This document shows, in pieces, positions 33,048 through 40,999 of a DNA stretch of 64,000 nucleotides (positions are counted from its first letter, which is position 1; every line of letters starts with the position of its first letter). The notes beneath the pieces are model-generated. The model worked only from the letters and a program-made list of their open reading frames with translations. It ran no database searches and was not told where the DNA came from. The DNA comes from Nocardioides sp. cx-173 (GTDB taxonomy: Bacteria > Actinomycetota > Actinomycetes > Propionibacteriales > Nocardioidaceae), in the NCBI RefSeq assembly GCF_021117365.1, contig NZ_CP088262.1, positions 1,302,001-1,366,000 on the forward strand, written 5' to 3'. The position numbers were made by a program, and so were the translations under genes.

Positions 33048-33052
33048 TCCCA

Positions 33053-33068
33053 AGATCATATATGATCT
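33053..33068. promoter_or_regulatory. Perfect 16-base palindrome AGATCATATATGATCT at a divergent promoter
   Basis: Perfect self-complementary sequence in the 26-base gap between the two divergent start codons (33047 leftward, 33074 rightward). Each half supplies a TATGAT -10-like hexamer, one per direction; the rightward one ends eight bases before GTG, consistent with leaderless transcription. A regulator bound here would block both promoters at once. Confidence 0.75.
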
Positions 33069-33073
33069 AGAGC

Positions 33074-34522
33074 GTGGCAGACGAGGGGTTCGACCTGGTG
33101 GTCGTCGGCACCGGACCGGCGGGCCTGACCTGCGCCATCCGCGCCGCCCGGGGCGGTGCCCGGGTGCTCCTGGTCGAGAAGGACCGCCGCATCGGCGGCA
33201 CCCTGCATCTCAGCGGTGGCCACCTCTCCGCCGGCGGGACCAGCCTGCAGCGCGAGCGCGGGATCGACGACGACCCCGAGCGGCACCTCGCCGACATCCA
33301 GCGCATCAGCCACGGCACCGGACGTCGCGACCTCATGAGCCTGGTGACCACCCACGCGCCCGAGGTCGTCGAGTGGCTCGTGGAGCGCGGGATGCCCTTC
33401 GACCCCGAGACCCCGCGACTGGTCTACGGCCACGAGCCCTACGAGGTCCCGAGGACCGTCTACGGGGTCGAGGGCGGCCTGTCGATCCTGCAGGTGCTCG
33501 CGGCCGAGCTCGACGAGGTCCGGGCCGCTCATGACCTCCTCCTGTGGACCGACGCCCCGGTCACGGGGCTGACCACCGACGCCGACGGGCGAGTCACCGG
33601 TGTGGAGGTCTATCGCGGCGGTGCCGAGCTCGAGGTCGAGGCGCAGGCCGTGGTGCTGGCCACTGGCGGCTACGGCGCCGACGCCGAGCTGTTCGCCGAG
33701 CGGCACGGCATCGCCCTGGTCACCGTCGCCTCCCGGACCTCGACCGGCGACGGGATCCACCTCGGCCGCAGCGTGGGCGCGGGCCTGCAGGGGGAGGGCA
33801 CCTACCTGCCCACCTTCGGCGGGATGCCGGACCCGCAGGCGCCGCACCGCGCCAACTGGGCCGAGCGGGTGCTGCTCACCACGGAGCGGGCGCCGCGCGA
33901 GATCTACGTCGACCGCGCCGGTCGGCGCTGGATCGCCGAGGACGAGCCGTCGATCGACCTCAAGGAGCGGGCCCTGACCGGGCTTCCGGACCAGGTCTTC
34001 TGGACCGTCTTCGACGACGACGCCGTGGCCCGCGCCGGGGGCGACCAGCCGCCGATCGTCCTGGGCTGGGCGCCCGACGACCTGCGTCGCCACGCCAACG
34101 TGCGCCCGGGCGTGTACGCCGCCGACACCTTGGAGGAGCTGGCCGGGCTCGCGGGGATCGACCCGACCGGGCTGGTCGCGTCGGTCGCGGCGTACAACCG
34201 GGCGGTCGCCGAGGGGCACGACCCGGAGTTCGGGCGGACCCACCTGCCCGCGCCGATCGCGGCGCCCCCGTTCTACGCGCTGCTCAACCAGGGCATCGCC
34301 GTCGTCACCTTCGACGGCCTGGACATCGACGACTCGTTCGCCGTGCGGGACGAGGCGGGGGCGCCGATCCCCGGCCTGTTCGCGATCGGCGAGGTGATCG
34401 GCGCCGGCGCCACCTGCGGCAACAGCTTCTGCTCCGGGATGCTGCTCACCCCGGCGCTGGTCTTCGGGCGGCTGCTCGGCGAGCGGTGCGGCAGCCTCAG
34501 AAGGCCGACGACCCCGGCTTGA
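33074..34522 (+). CDS. FAD-dependent dehydrogenase/reductase (fumarate reductase/tricarballylate dehydrogenase type)
   Basis: 482 aa soluble flavoprotein. N-terminal dinucleotide loop VVGTGPAGLTCAIRAA, EKDRRIGGT ribose contact, LATGGYGAD in the middle, and C-terminal GLFAIGEVIGAGATCGNSFCSGM. This is the fold of the flavin subunit of fumarate reductases, TcuA and 3-ketosteroid dehydrogenases; it would reduce or introduce a C=C bond next to a carbonyl. Single gene, divergent from the five-gene operon across the palindrome. Its 3' end overlaps the convergent membrane-protein gene by 26 bases. Confidence 0.87.
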   Translation: MADEGFDLVVVGTGPAGLTCAIRAARGGARVLLVEKDRRIGGTLHLSGGHLSAGGTSLQRERGIDDDPERHLADIQRISHGTGRRDLMSLVTTHAPEVVEWLVERGMPFDPETPRLVYGHEPYEVPRTVYGVEGGLSILQVLAAELDEVRAAHDLLLWTDAPVTGLTTDADGRVTGVEVYRGGAELEVEAQAVVLATGGYGADAELFAERHGIALVTVASRTSTGDGIHLGRSVGAGLQGEGTYLPTFGGMPDPQAPHRANWAERVLLTTERAPREIYVDRAGRRWIAEDEPSIDLKERALTGLPDQVFWTVFDDDAVARAGGDQPPIVLGWAPDDLRRHANVRPGVYAADTLEELAGLAGIDPTGLVASVAAYNRAVAEGHDPEFGRTHLPAPIAAPPFYALLNQGIAVVTFDGLDIDDSFAVRDEAGAPIPGLFAIGEVIGAGATCGNSFCSGMLLTPALVFGRLLGERCGSLRRPTTPA

Positions 34523-35213
34523 TGACGCCGAGCGCGGCCGCCAGGAGCACCAGCGCCCAGATGCCGTAGACCCACGGCTCGCACCGCCGGATCGAGCCGA
34601 GGATCGCCCTCTCCACCTCCGGCGTCGTCCCGGACGTGACCAGGCGCCCGAACGCCGGGCCGAACGGCACCAGCTGGCGCCGGATCATCACGCCGCAGAA
34701 GATGCACAGCGCGTAGGCCACGACCTTGGCACCCAGCCACTTCGGGTTCGTGTCGACGCCGAACGGGTCGGTGGCGACCATGGTGTAGATCCCGGCCGCG
34801 AGCAGCCCGGCGCTCAGCGCGTAGCGCACCAGCAGATCGGCCCGCTGCGAGAGCCGCGCGATCGCGGTGTCCCCGCCCCGGTAGTCGATCACCGAGACCG
34901 CGAGCCAGGCCAGGCTCGCGACCCACACGAGCGCCAGCAGCCAGCCGTGCACGAAGAAGTCGTCGCCGAGCGGACCCCAGGCCATCAGGGTGACCCCGCT
35001 GGGCAGGATCAGCACCAGCGAGACCCGCGGCGCGATGTCGACGCCGTGCATGATCTTCGTCGACACCGCGCGCGCCTCCGGCCCGAGGTCGGACTTGAGG
35101 ATGTAGCGGCTGGCGTAGTAGACGCCGACGTCGCCGCCGAGCCAGTAGGCGAACAGCACGATGTGCAGGAGCACCGCGAAGCTGTGCCCGTCGAACCCGT
35201 GGACGGCCTCCAT
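34497..35213 (-). CDS. Six-span membrane protein, HemJ/CopD-like in layout
   Basis: 238 aa with about six hydrophobic helices. The first helix carries His in LLHIVLFAYWLGGDVGVYYASR and another His follows in KIMHGVDIAPR before helix 2, a layout reminiscent of HemJ-like and CopD-like membrane haem proteins, though no specific family is claimed. It may pass electrons or bind haem. The ATG overlaps the stop of the bicupin gene, so it is co-expressed with the cupin and the acyl-CoA ligase. Confidence 0.7.
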   Translation of the reverse strand: MEAVHGFDGHSFAVLLHIVLFAYWLGGDVGVYYASRYILKSDLGPEARAVSTKIMHGVDIAPRVSLVLILPSGVTLMAWGPLGDDFFVHGWLLALVWVASLAWLAVSVIDYRGGDTAIARLSQRADLLVRYALSAGLLAAGIYTMVATDPFGVDTNPKWLGAKVVAYALCIFCGVMIRRQLVPFGPAFGRLVTSGTTPEVERAILGSIRRCEPWVYGIWALVLLAAALGVIKPGSSAF

Positions 35214-36472
35214 CACATCCCGTCGCCGTCCCAGCGGCCGCGCGAGCGGCTGCGCACGGGCATGCTGGAGAGGATCGGCGCCGGGATCGGGTCGCCCTTC
35301 TGCCAGGGCCGCCCGGCGCCCCAGTTGTGGGCGTGCTCGTCGGTGCGCTCGTCGGCGTGCTCGGTCTCGCGCCCGCTCCAGCCCCAGTCGAGGTCGGCCG
35401 GCGCGTGCCCGTGGTCGTGGTCGTGCCCGTGGTCGTGGCCGTGCTCGCCGCCGCCGTGCCCACCTTGCAGGTTGAAGGCGTCGAGCGCCTTGGCGATGGC
35501 GATGTCGGCCTTGTGGGCCCCGGAGCCGTGGTGGGCCACCGGGGCGTCGTACTGCCCCTGGTCCCTCTGGAACTGCCAGGACGCGGTCAGCTGGCGCATG
35601 TCCTCGTCGGTGCGCCACGGCTGGGCCATGTCGTGCGTCGAGTGCGCCCACCGGGCGGCCGGGTGCGGGGCCTCGTCGAGCCCGTCGGGGCCGTAGTTGA
35701 CGCCCTCGCCGCCCCAGCGGACCCACTCGTTCTGGGTGTACCAGTTGGCCAGCTCGCCGTCGGAGCGCAGCAGCCAGGTGGCGCCGCCCTCCATCGTGGT
35801 GAAGTGGCCGTGCTTGACCCGCGCGGGGCGGAAGAAGTAGGTGCCGAGGTCCAGGGTGCCGAAGTTGTACTCCATGTGGCCCTGGGTCGTGTAGGCCTCC
35901 TCGTAGCAGGGGTGGTGGGCCAGGCGGTGGTCCGACCAGCCCTCCTGCGCGTGCACCAGGCGGGTGTAGAAGCCGCTGACCGGGTCGACGTGGAGGTACT
36001 TGATGAACAGCCCCGGCATGGGGCCGGGGTTGGGCACGGCGTCCCACGTCATCGCCTCGGAGTCGATGACGATGACGTCCTCGCGGGCGTCGGCCCAGCG
36101 CGAGGCGCCGGCCAGCGAGTCGACCGGGTCGAAGCCGGCGTCGCCGTACTCGCGGTAGTGCAGCATCCGGGTGCCCTCGGCGGCTTTGAGGTAGTCGATC
36201 GGCACGCCCTTGGGTGCGTAGACGTAGCCGCCCTTGCCGATGCGCCGCCCGCCGTAGTCGATCTCGCCCTCGACCACGTAGTACTCGGTGTTGGCGTGGT
36301 GGATGCCGGGGCCGCGGCCCCAGTCGGTGTGGAAGTCGATGCGCAGCGACGAGGAGCCGTCCTCCTCGTCGACCGAGAGCCGGCGCTCGCTCGCGCGGCC
36401 CTCGCCGCCGGGCAGCTCGGCGGCGTGCCAGACGTAGTCGTCTTCCTGGATGAGCTCGACATGGGGTCGCAC
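35213..36472 (-). CDS. Bicupin metalloprotein with His-rich linker (possible dioxygenase)
   Basis: 419 aa. GTG at 36472 with GAGGAG six bases upstream. Cupin 1 (about residues 50-120) has IHHANTEYYVVEG but no His in its second motif (APKGVPI), so its metal site is incomplete. Cupin 2 (about 190-250) has HHPCYEEAYTTQGH and KHGH, a complete-looking site. From about residue 340 there is a His/Asp/Gly tract (HGHDHGHDHDHGH) likely to bind Ni, Zn or Fe. Bicupins include ring-cleaving dioxygenases and sugar-sensing proteins. The context with a CoA ligase and catabolic enzymes favours an oxygenase, but this is inference. Confidence 0.75.
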   Translation of the reverse strand: MRPHVELIQEDDYVWHAAELPGGEGRASERRLSVDEEDGSSSLRIDFHTDWGRGPGIHHANTEYYVVEGEIDYGGRRIGKGGYVYAPKGVPIDYLKAAEGTRMLHYREYGDAGFDPVDSLAGASRWADAREDVIVIDSEAMTWDAVPNPGPMPGLFIKYLHVDPVSGFYTRLVHAQEGWSDHRLAHHPCYEEAYTTQGHMEYNFGTLDLGTYFFRPARVKHGHFTTMEGGATWLLRSDGELANWYTQNEWVRWGGEGVNYGPDGLDEAPHPAARWAHSTHDMAQPWRTDEDMRQLTASWQFQRDQGQYDAPVAHHGSGAHKADIAIAKALDAFNLQGGHGGGEHGHDHGHDHDHGHAPADLDWGWSGRETEHADERTDEHAHNWGAGRPWQKGDPIPAPILSSMPVRSRSRGRWDGDGM

Positions 36473-36504
36473 GGGGGCTCCTCGTTTCGGTGGTGTGGGT
36501 GGGG

Positions 36505-38052
36505 TCAGTCGGTGGTGACGAGGCCCGCGCGCAGCTCGCGCTTGAGGACCTTGCCGCCCGCGTTGCGGGGGAGCGCCTCCAGGGCGTCCCAGTGGCGGGG
36601 CATCTTGTAGCCGGCCAGCCGGTCTCGGCAGTGCGCGCTCAGCGAGTCGCGGCAGGCGTCGTCGAGGGCGCCGCGCAGCACGACGTACGCCGCGACCTCC
36701 TCGCCCCAGGTGGTGCTGGGGACGCCGATGACCGCGACGTCGACGACGGCGGGGTGCTCGCGCAGCACGTCCTCGACCTCGCGGGGGTAGACGTTGAGCC
36801 CGCCGGAGATGATCAGGTCCTTGAGCCGGTCGACGATGTGGACGTAGCCGTCCTCGTCGCGGACGACGACGTCGCCGCAGGTCACGAAGCCGTCCTCGGT
36901 GGTGCAGGCGGCCGTCGCCTCGGGGTCGTCGTGGTAGCCGTTCATGAGGAACGGCGAGCGGCTGAACAGCTCGCCCGGCTCGCCGGGGCCGACGGGGGCG
37001 CCGTGCTCGTCGACCACCCTGAGCTCGGTGAGGAACCAGGCATGGCCGACGGAGCCCGGGCGGGTGTGCTGGTCGACCGGGCGCAGGTTGGTGATGATGC
37101 CGGACTCGGTGGACCCGTAGAGCTCGTGGATCCCGCACTGGGCGAACTCGGCCATGACCCACTGCTTGAGCGTCCAGGGCAGCGCGGCCGCGTTGAAGTA
37201 GAGGGTGTCGAGCGCGCTCAGGTCGTGGCGGGCCACGGCGCCCTCGCCGAGCGCCCGCAGCATCTGGGCGTGCGTCGGCACCAGGAACGTCGACTGCACC
37301 CGGTCGCGCTCGGCCAGGCGCAGGAACTCCTCGGGGTCCCAGGAGCGCAGCATCGACACGGTGCCGCCGGCGAAGACCGGCGCGTAGCCGAACGCGAAGC
37401 CGGCGCCGTGATACATCGGCGCGACCGCCGCGGAGCGCCGTCCGGGGCCCAGCCCCCACTCCAGCGCGCTCAGGTAGAAGGTCAGCGCCCGGCTGCGGTG
37501 CGAGATCAGCACGCCCTTGGGGCGACCGGTCGTGCCGGAGGTGTAGGCGATGCAGAACGGGTCCAGCTCGGCGACCGCCACCTGCGGGTCGGCGGCGCGC
37601 GAGGTCTCCAGCACGGCGTCGTACGACGGGCCAAGCTGGGTGCCGTCGAGGCAGAGCGCGAGCAGCCCGAGCTCCGTGACGGCGTCGCCGACGATGCCCG
37701 CCAGCGCGTCGTCGAGCACGACCGCGCGGGCGCCGGAGTGCTCCAGGATGAACCGCGCCTCGGATGCGGTGAGCCGGGGGTTGAGGGGCACCATGACCAG
37801 GCCGGCCTTGGCGATCCCGGCTGCCAGCTCCGGGTACTCCAGGCGGTTGCCGAGCAGAACGGCGACGCGCTCGCCGGGGGCGAGGCCGGCTGTGAGCAGC
37901 GCCTGCGCCACCCGGCTGGACCGCTCGTCCAGCGCGGCGAAGGTCAGCTTCCGGTCCCCATCGATCACGGCCGTGGCGCCGGGCGTGGCCCGGCCGAACT
38001 CACGGACGCCCGCAGCGATCGACAGCGCGGCGCCACCGGGGTGGATCGGCAT
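36505..38052 (-). CDS. Acyl-CoA synthetase (class I adenylate-forming ligase)
   Basis: 515 aa. Activates a carboxylic acid to its CoA thioester with ATP. Landmarks are YTSGTTGRPKG (P-loop), YGSTESG, the hinge region DRLKDLIISGG and the C-terminal catalytic Lys in NAGGKVLKREL. It is the first gene of a leftward operon with the bicupin and membrane protein, starting 37 bases from the palindrome at 38090. It is a candidate for the first CoA activation of an incoming acid substrate. Confidence 0.93.
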   Translation of the reverse strand: MPIHPGGAALSIAAGVREFGRATPGATAVIDGDRKLTFAALDERSSRVAQALLTAGLAPGERVAVLLGNRLEYPELAAGIAKAGLVMVPLNPRLTASEARFILEHSGARAVVLDDALAGIVGDAVTELGLLALCLDGTQLGPSYDAVLETSRAADPQVAVAELDPFCIAYTSGTTGRPKGVLISHRSRALTFYLSALEWGLGPGRRSAAVAPMYHGAGFAFGYAPVFAGGTVSMLRSWDPEEFLRLAERDRVQSTFLVPTHAQMLRALGEGAVARHDLSALDTLYFNAAALPWTLKQWVMAEFAQCGIHELYGSTESGIITNLRPVDQHTRPGSVGHAWFLTELRVVDEHGAPVGPGEPGELFSRSPFLMNGYHDDPEATAACTTEDGFVTCGDVVVRDEDGYVHIVDRLKDLIISGGLNVYPREVEDVLREHPAVVDVAVIGVPSTTWGEEVAAYVVLRGALDDACRDSLSAHCRDRLAGYKMPRHWDALEALPRNAGGKVLKRELRAGLVTTD

Positions 38053-38089
38053 CCGGGTTCCTCTCGCGCGCTCGGTGGGAATTCCTACA

Positions 38090-38104
38090 CAATATACGAT
38101 ATTG
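38090..38104. promoter_or_regulatory. Perfect operator-like palindrome CAATATACGATATTG
   Basis: Six-base perfect arms around ACG in the 115-base gap between the divergent ligase operon (start 38052) and the DsbA-family gene (start 38168). The reverse complement CAATATCGTATATTG is nearly identical to the 5011 site. It is the rightmost member of the set and probably marks the right border of the regulon. Confidence 0.75.
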
Positions 38105-38167
38105 CCCGGCGACCGGAAGGGCGACGTCCGCGGGAATGGCCACCACGGCGGCCGACGTTGGCGCTAC

Positions 38168-38881
38168 ATGCGCATCGAGATCTGGTCCGACGTCGTCTGC
38201 CCCTGGTGCTATATCGGCAAGCGCCGTCTGGAGGCCGCGCTGAGCGGCTTCGAGCACGCCGACGACGTCGAGGTCGTCTACCGCTCCTTCGAGCTGGACC
38301 CCTCCGCGCCCCATCACGGCACGGAGAAGACGCTGCCGAGCATCGCGCGCAAGTACGGGCGCAGTGTGTACGAGATGCGGCCGATGATGGAGGGCGTCAT
38401 GGCGACGGCCGTGGAGGAGGGGCTCGACCTCAAGCTGTTCGACACCGTCCACACCAACACCATCGATGCCCACCGCCTGCTCCACCTGGCACTCGAGGCC
38501 GGTGGCCCGACGCTGCAGCGGCGGCTCAAGGAGGCCCTGCTGGCGGCGTACTTCACCCGCGCCGAGGACGTCGGCGACCACGCCGTCCTGCGCCGCGTCG
38601 CCGTCGAGGCCGGCCTGGACCCCGCGCGCGTCGACACCGTCCTCTCCGGCGATGAGTACGCCGCCGACGTCGCCGCCGACATCGCCCAGGCGCGGGCCTA
38701 CGGAGCCACCGGCGTCCCCTTCTTCGTCGTCGACCAGCGCTACGGGATCTCCGGCGCCCAGCCGGTCGAGGCGTTCACCCAGGTCCTCGAGCGCGCGTGG
38801 GCCGACACCCACCCCGCCATCGAGGTCCTCGCGGGGGGACCCGACGCCGCCGTCTGCGGGCCCGACGGCTGCGCGGTGTGA
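38168..38881 (+). CDS. DsbA-family oxidoreductase, FrnE-like
   Basis: 237 aa thioredoxin-fold protein without signal peptide, hence cytoplasmic. The N-terminal SDVVCPWCYIGKRRLE carries the CPWC redox pair; GVPFFVV is the cis-Pro region. Members of this group include FrnE and 2-hydroxychromene-2-carboxylate isomerase-like proteins from aromatic degradation, so an isomerase role in the pathway is possible. The C-terminal extension has two more Cys (AVCGPDGCAV). Divergent from the ligase operon and likely controlled by the same palindrome. Confidence 0.88.
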   Translation: MRIEIWSDVVCPWCYIGKRRLEAALSGFEHADDVEVVYRSFELDPSAPHHGTEKTLPSIARKYGRSVYEMRPMMEGVMATAVEEGLDLKLFDTVHTNTIDAHRLLHLALEAGGPTLQRRLKEALLAAYFTRAEDVGDHAVLRRVAVEAGLDPARVDTVLSGDEYAADVAADIAQARAYGATGVPFFVVDQRYGISGAQPVEAFTQVLERAWADTHPAIEVLAGGPDAAVCGPDGCAV

Positions 38882-38899
38882 TCTTGCTCCGATGAAAGG

Positions 38900-38913
38900 T
38901 TAGGCAGGCCTAA
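38900..38913. promoter_or_regulatory. DtxR/IdeR-type iron box before efeU
   Basis: TTAGGCAGGCCTAA, with perfect six-base arms TTAGGC/GCCTAA around AG, resembling the TTAGG..CCTAA pattern of actinobacterial DtxR/IdeR operators. A TAGGCT -10-like box follows and the GTG of efeU is 24 bases downstream of the box, so iron-bound repressor would shut off efeUOB. Confidence 0.8.
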
Positions 38914-38937
38914 GGATGCGGCGTAGGCTGCAATCTT

Positions 38938-39816
38938 GTGCTTGCCAACTACCTGATCGGCCTCCGCGAGGGGCTGGAGGCCGCGCTCGTGGTCTCGATC
39001 CTCGTGGCCTATCTGGTCAAGACCGAGCGCCGGCACCTGCTGCCGCGGATCTGGCTCGGCGTCGCGGTCGCGATCGCGCTCAGCGTCGCCGTGACCCTCG
39101 GGCTGGGCCTGCAGTCGCGCAAGTTCACCTTCGAGACCCAGGAGCTCATCGGCGGCACCCTGTCCCTGGTCGCGGTCGCGTTCGTGACCTGGATGATCTT
39201 CTGGATGGCCGGCGCGGCGCGCACCATCGGCAGCGAGCTGCGCGGGCGCATCGACGTCGCGGCCGACGGTCGCGCGTGGTCGCTGGTCGTCGTGGCGTTC
39301 CTCGCCGTCGGCCGCGAGGGGCTCGAGACCGCGCTGATCCTGTGGACCAACACCCAGGCCGCCATCGGCCGGGACCTGGCGCCCACCGCCCAGCAGACCG
39401 CCGAGCCGCTCATCGCGGCGCTGGCCGGCATCCTCACCGCCGTCGTCCTCGGCTACCTCATCTACCGCGGCGCCATCTCGATCAACCTCACCCGCTTCTT
39501 CACCTGGACCGGCGCGTTCCTGATCGTCGTCGCGGCCGGCGTCCTGGCCTACGGCGTGCACGACCTGCAGGAGGCGGGCTTCCTGCCGGGCCTGCACACC
39601 CTCGCCTTCGACGTCAGCCACATCATCGCGCCCGGCTCCTGGTACGGCACCCTGCTCAAGGGCGTCTTCAACTTCTCGCCCGCCACGACGGTGCTCGAGG
39701 CGATCGCCTGGGTGGCCTACGTCGTGCCCGTCTCCTACCTGTTCTTCCGCATGACGCGGCGCCGTACGGCCGCCTCGTCCCGGCCCACCTCCGTCCCCGA
39801 AGGAAGCAACCTGTGA
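38938..39816 (+). CDS. efeU: EfeU ferrous/ferric iron permease (FTR1 family)
   Basis: 292 aa with about seven membrane helices. Two REGLE iron motifs are visible (LREGLEAAL near the N-terminus and GREGLETAL in the middle), the signature of the FTR1/EfeU permease. It imports iron across the cytoplasmic membrane. First gene of efeUOB; the GTG start is nearly at the predicted transcript start. Its stop overlaps the start of efeO. Confidence 0.95.
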   Translation: MLANYLIGLREGLEAALVVSILVAYLVKTERRHLLPRIWLGVAVAIALSVAVTLGLGLQSRKFTFETQELIGGTLSLVAVAFVTWMIFWMAGAARTIGSELRGRIDVAADGRAWSLVVVAFLAVGREGLETALILWTNTQAAIGRDLAPTAQQTAEPLIAALAGILTAVVLGYLIYRGAISINLTRFFTWTGAFLIVVAAGVLAYGVHDLQEAGFLPGLHTLAFDVSHIIAPGSWYGTLLKGVFNFSPATTVLEAIAWVAYVVPVSYLFFRMTRRRTAASSRPTSVPEGSNL

Positions 39817-40997
39817 AGTCTCTGACCTGGCTGGCCGCCGGCCTGCTCGTCGCCGCGCCCGTCCTCGCCGCCTGTGGCACCGAGAGCACCGAGCCGTCGG
39901 GCGGCGGGGGCGGCGCCGGCGGTGACGCCCGCGCGCTGGCGGTCGACTCCACCGACGAGGAGTGCACGGTCTCCGCCACCGAGGCGCCTGCCGGCACGCT
40001 CACCTTCGACGTGACCAACAACGGCTCGCAGGTCACCGAGTTCTACCTGCTCGCAGAGGACGGTCTGCGGATCGTCGCCGAGGTCGAGAACATCGGGCCC
40101 AGCATCACCCGGCCGCTGACCGCCAAGGTCCCGGCCGGCTCCTACGTCACCGCGTGCAAGCCCGGGATGGCCGGCGACGGGATCCGCGCCGACTTCACCG
40201 TCACGGAGTCCGACGAGGACGTCGAGGTGAGCGAGGACGAGGAGGCCCTGGTCACGGCCGCCCAGGACAACTACGCCGCCTACGTGCAGGACCAGTCCGA
40301 CCAGCTGCTCGTGAAGACCCGCGAGTTCGTCGCGCTCTACCAGGCCGGCGACAAGGACGACGAGGCCCGCGCCCTGTACGCCGACGCCCGCACCCACTGG
40401 GAGCGCATCGAGACCGTGGCCGAGTCGTTCGGCGACCTCGACCCGAAGATGGACGCCCGCGAGGCCGACCTCGAGCCCGGCCAGAAGTGGACCGGCTGGC
40501 ACCTCATCGAGAAGGACCTGTGGCCGGCGCGTGCGGGCAAGTACCAGGCACTGACCGCCAAGGAGCGCGCCTTCTACGCCGACGACCTGCTCGCCAACAC
40601 CGAGACGCTCGACGGGCGCATCCAGGAGCTCACCTTCACGGTCGACCAGATCGCCAACGGCTCGCGCGGCCTGCTCGAGGAGGTCGCGACCGGCAAGGTC
40701 ACCGGCGAGGAGGAGTACTGGTCGCGGACCGACCTGTGGGACTTCCAGGCCAACGTCGACGGCGCCAAGGTCGGCTTCGACGGGGTCAAGCCGCTGCTGG
40801 AGCAGAAGGACCCCGAGCTCGCGACCCAGCTCGAGAGCCGCTTCGCCGAGCTGCAGACCCTGCTCGACGCGCAGCGGACCGAGGACGGCTTCCGCTACTA
40901 CGACGAGCTGTCGGCCGAGGAGATCAAGGCGTTCTCGGACGCGGTCAACGCCCTGTCCGAGCCGCTCTCGCGCCTGACGGCCGCGGTCCTGGGCTGA
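39813..40997 (+). CDS. efeO: EfeO iron-binding lipoprotein
   Basis: 394 aa. Signal peptide with lipobox VLAAC, a cupredoxin-like N-terminal domain (VTNNGSQVTEFYLL), then the peptidase-M75-like helical domain with the metal motif HLIEKDLWP. It binds extracellular iron and passes it to EfeU. GTG overlaps the efeU stop; three bases separate it from efeB. Nothing unusual in length. Confidence 0.94.
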   Translation: MKSLTWLAAGLLVAAPVLAACGTESTEPSGGGGGAGGDARALAVDSTDEECTVSATEAPAGTLTFDVTNNGSQVTEFYLLAEDGLRIVAEVENIGPSITRPLTAKVPAGSYVTACKPGMAGDGIRADFTVTESDEDVEVSEDEEALVTAAQDNYAAYVQDQSDQLLVKTREFVALYQAGDKDDEARALYADARTHWERIETVAESFGDLDPKMDAREADLEPGQKWTGWHLIEKDLWPARAGKYQALTAKERAFYADDLLANTETLDGRIQELTFTVDQIANGSRGLLEEVATGKVTGEEEYWSRTDLWDFQANVDGAKVGFDGVKPLLEQKDPELATQLESRFAELQTLLDAQRTEDGFRYYDELSAEEIKAFSDAVNALSEPLSRLTAAVLG

Positions 40998-40999
40998 CC

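Noticed and set aside
33074..34522. Annotation as 3-ketosteroid delta-1-dehydrogenase
   Set aside because: Shares the flavoprotein fold, but nothing in the sequence singles out the steroid enzyme over fumarate reductase or tricarballylate dehydrogenase types.
1..38881. Interpretation of the cluster as steroid/cholesterol catabolism
   Set aside because: The MaoC/Ltp2/DUF35 module and FAD dehydrogenase recall steroid genes, but no KshA, HsaC, HsaA, Mce transporter or KstR-type site was seen, and amidohydrolase plus RidA point to a nitrogen compound.
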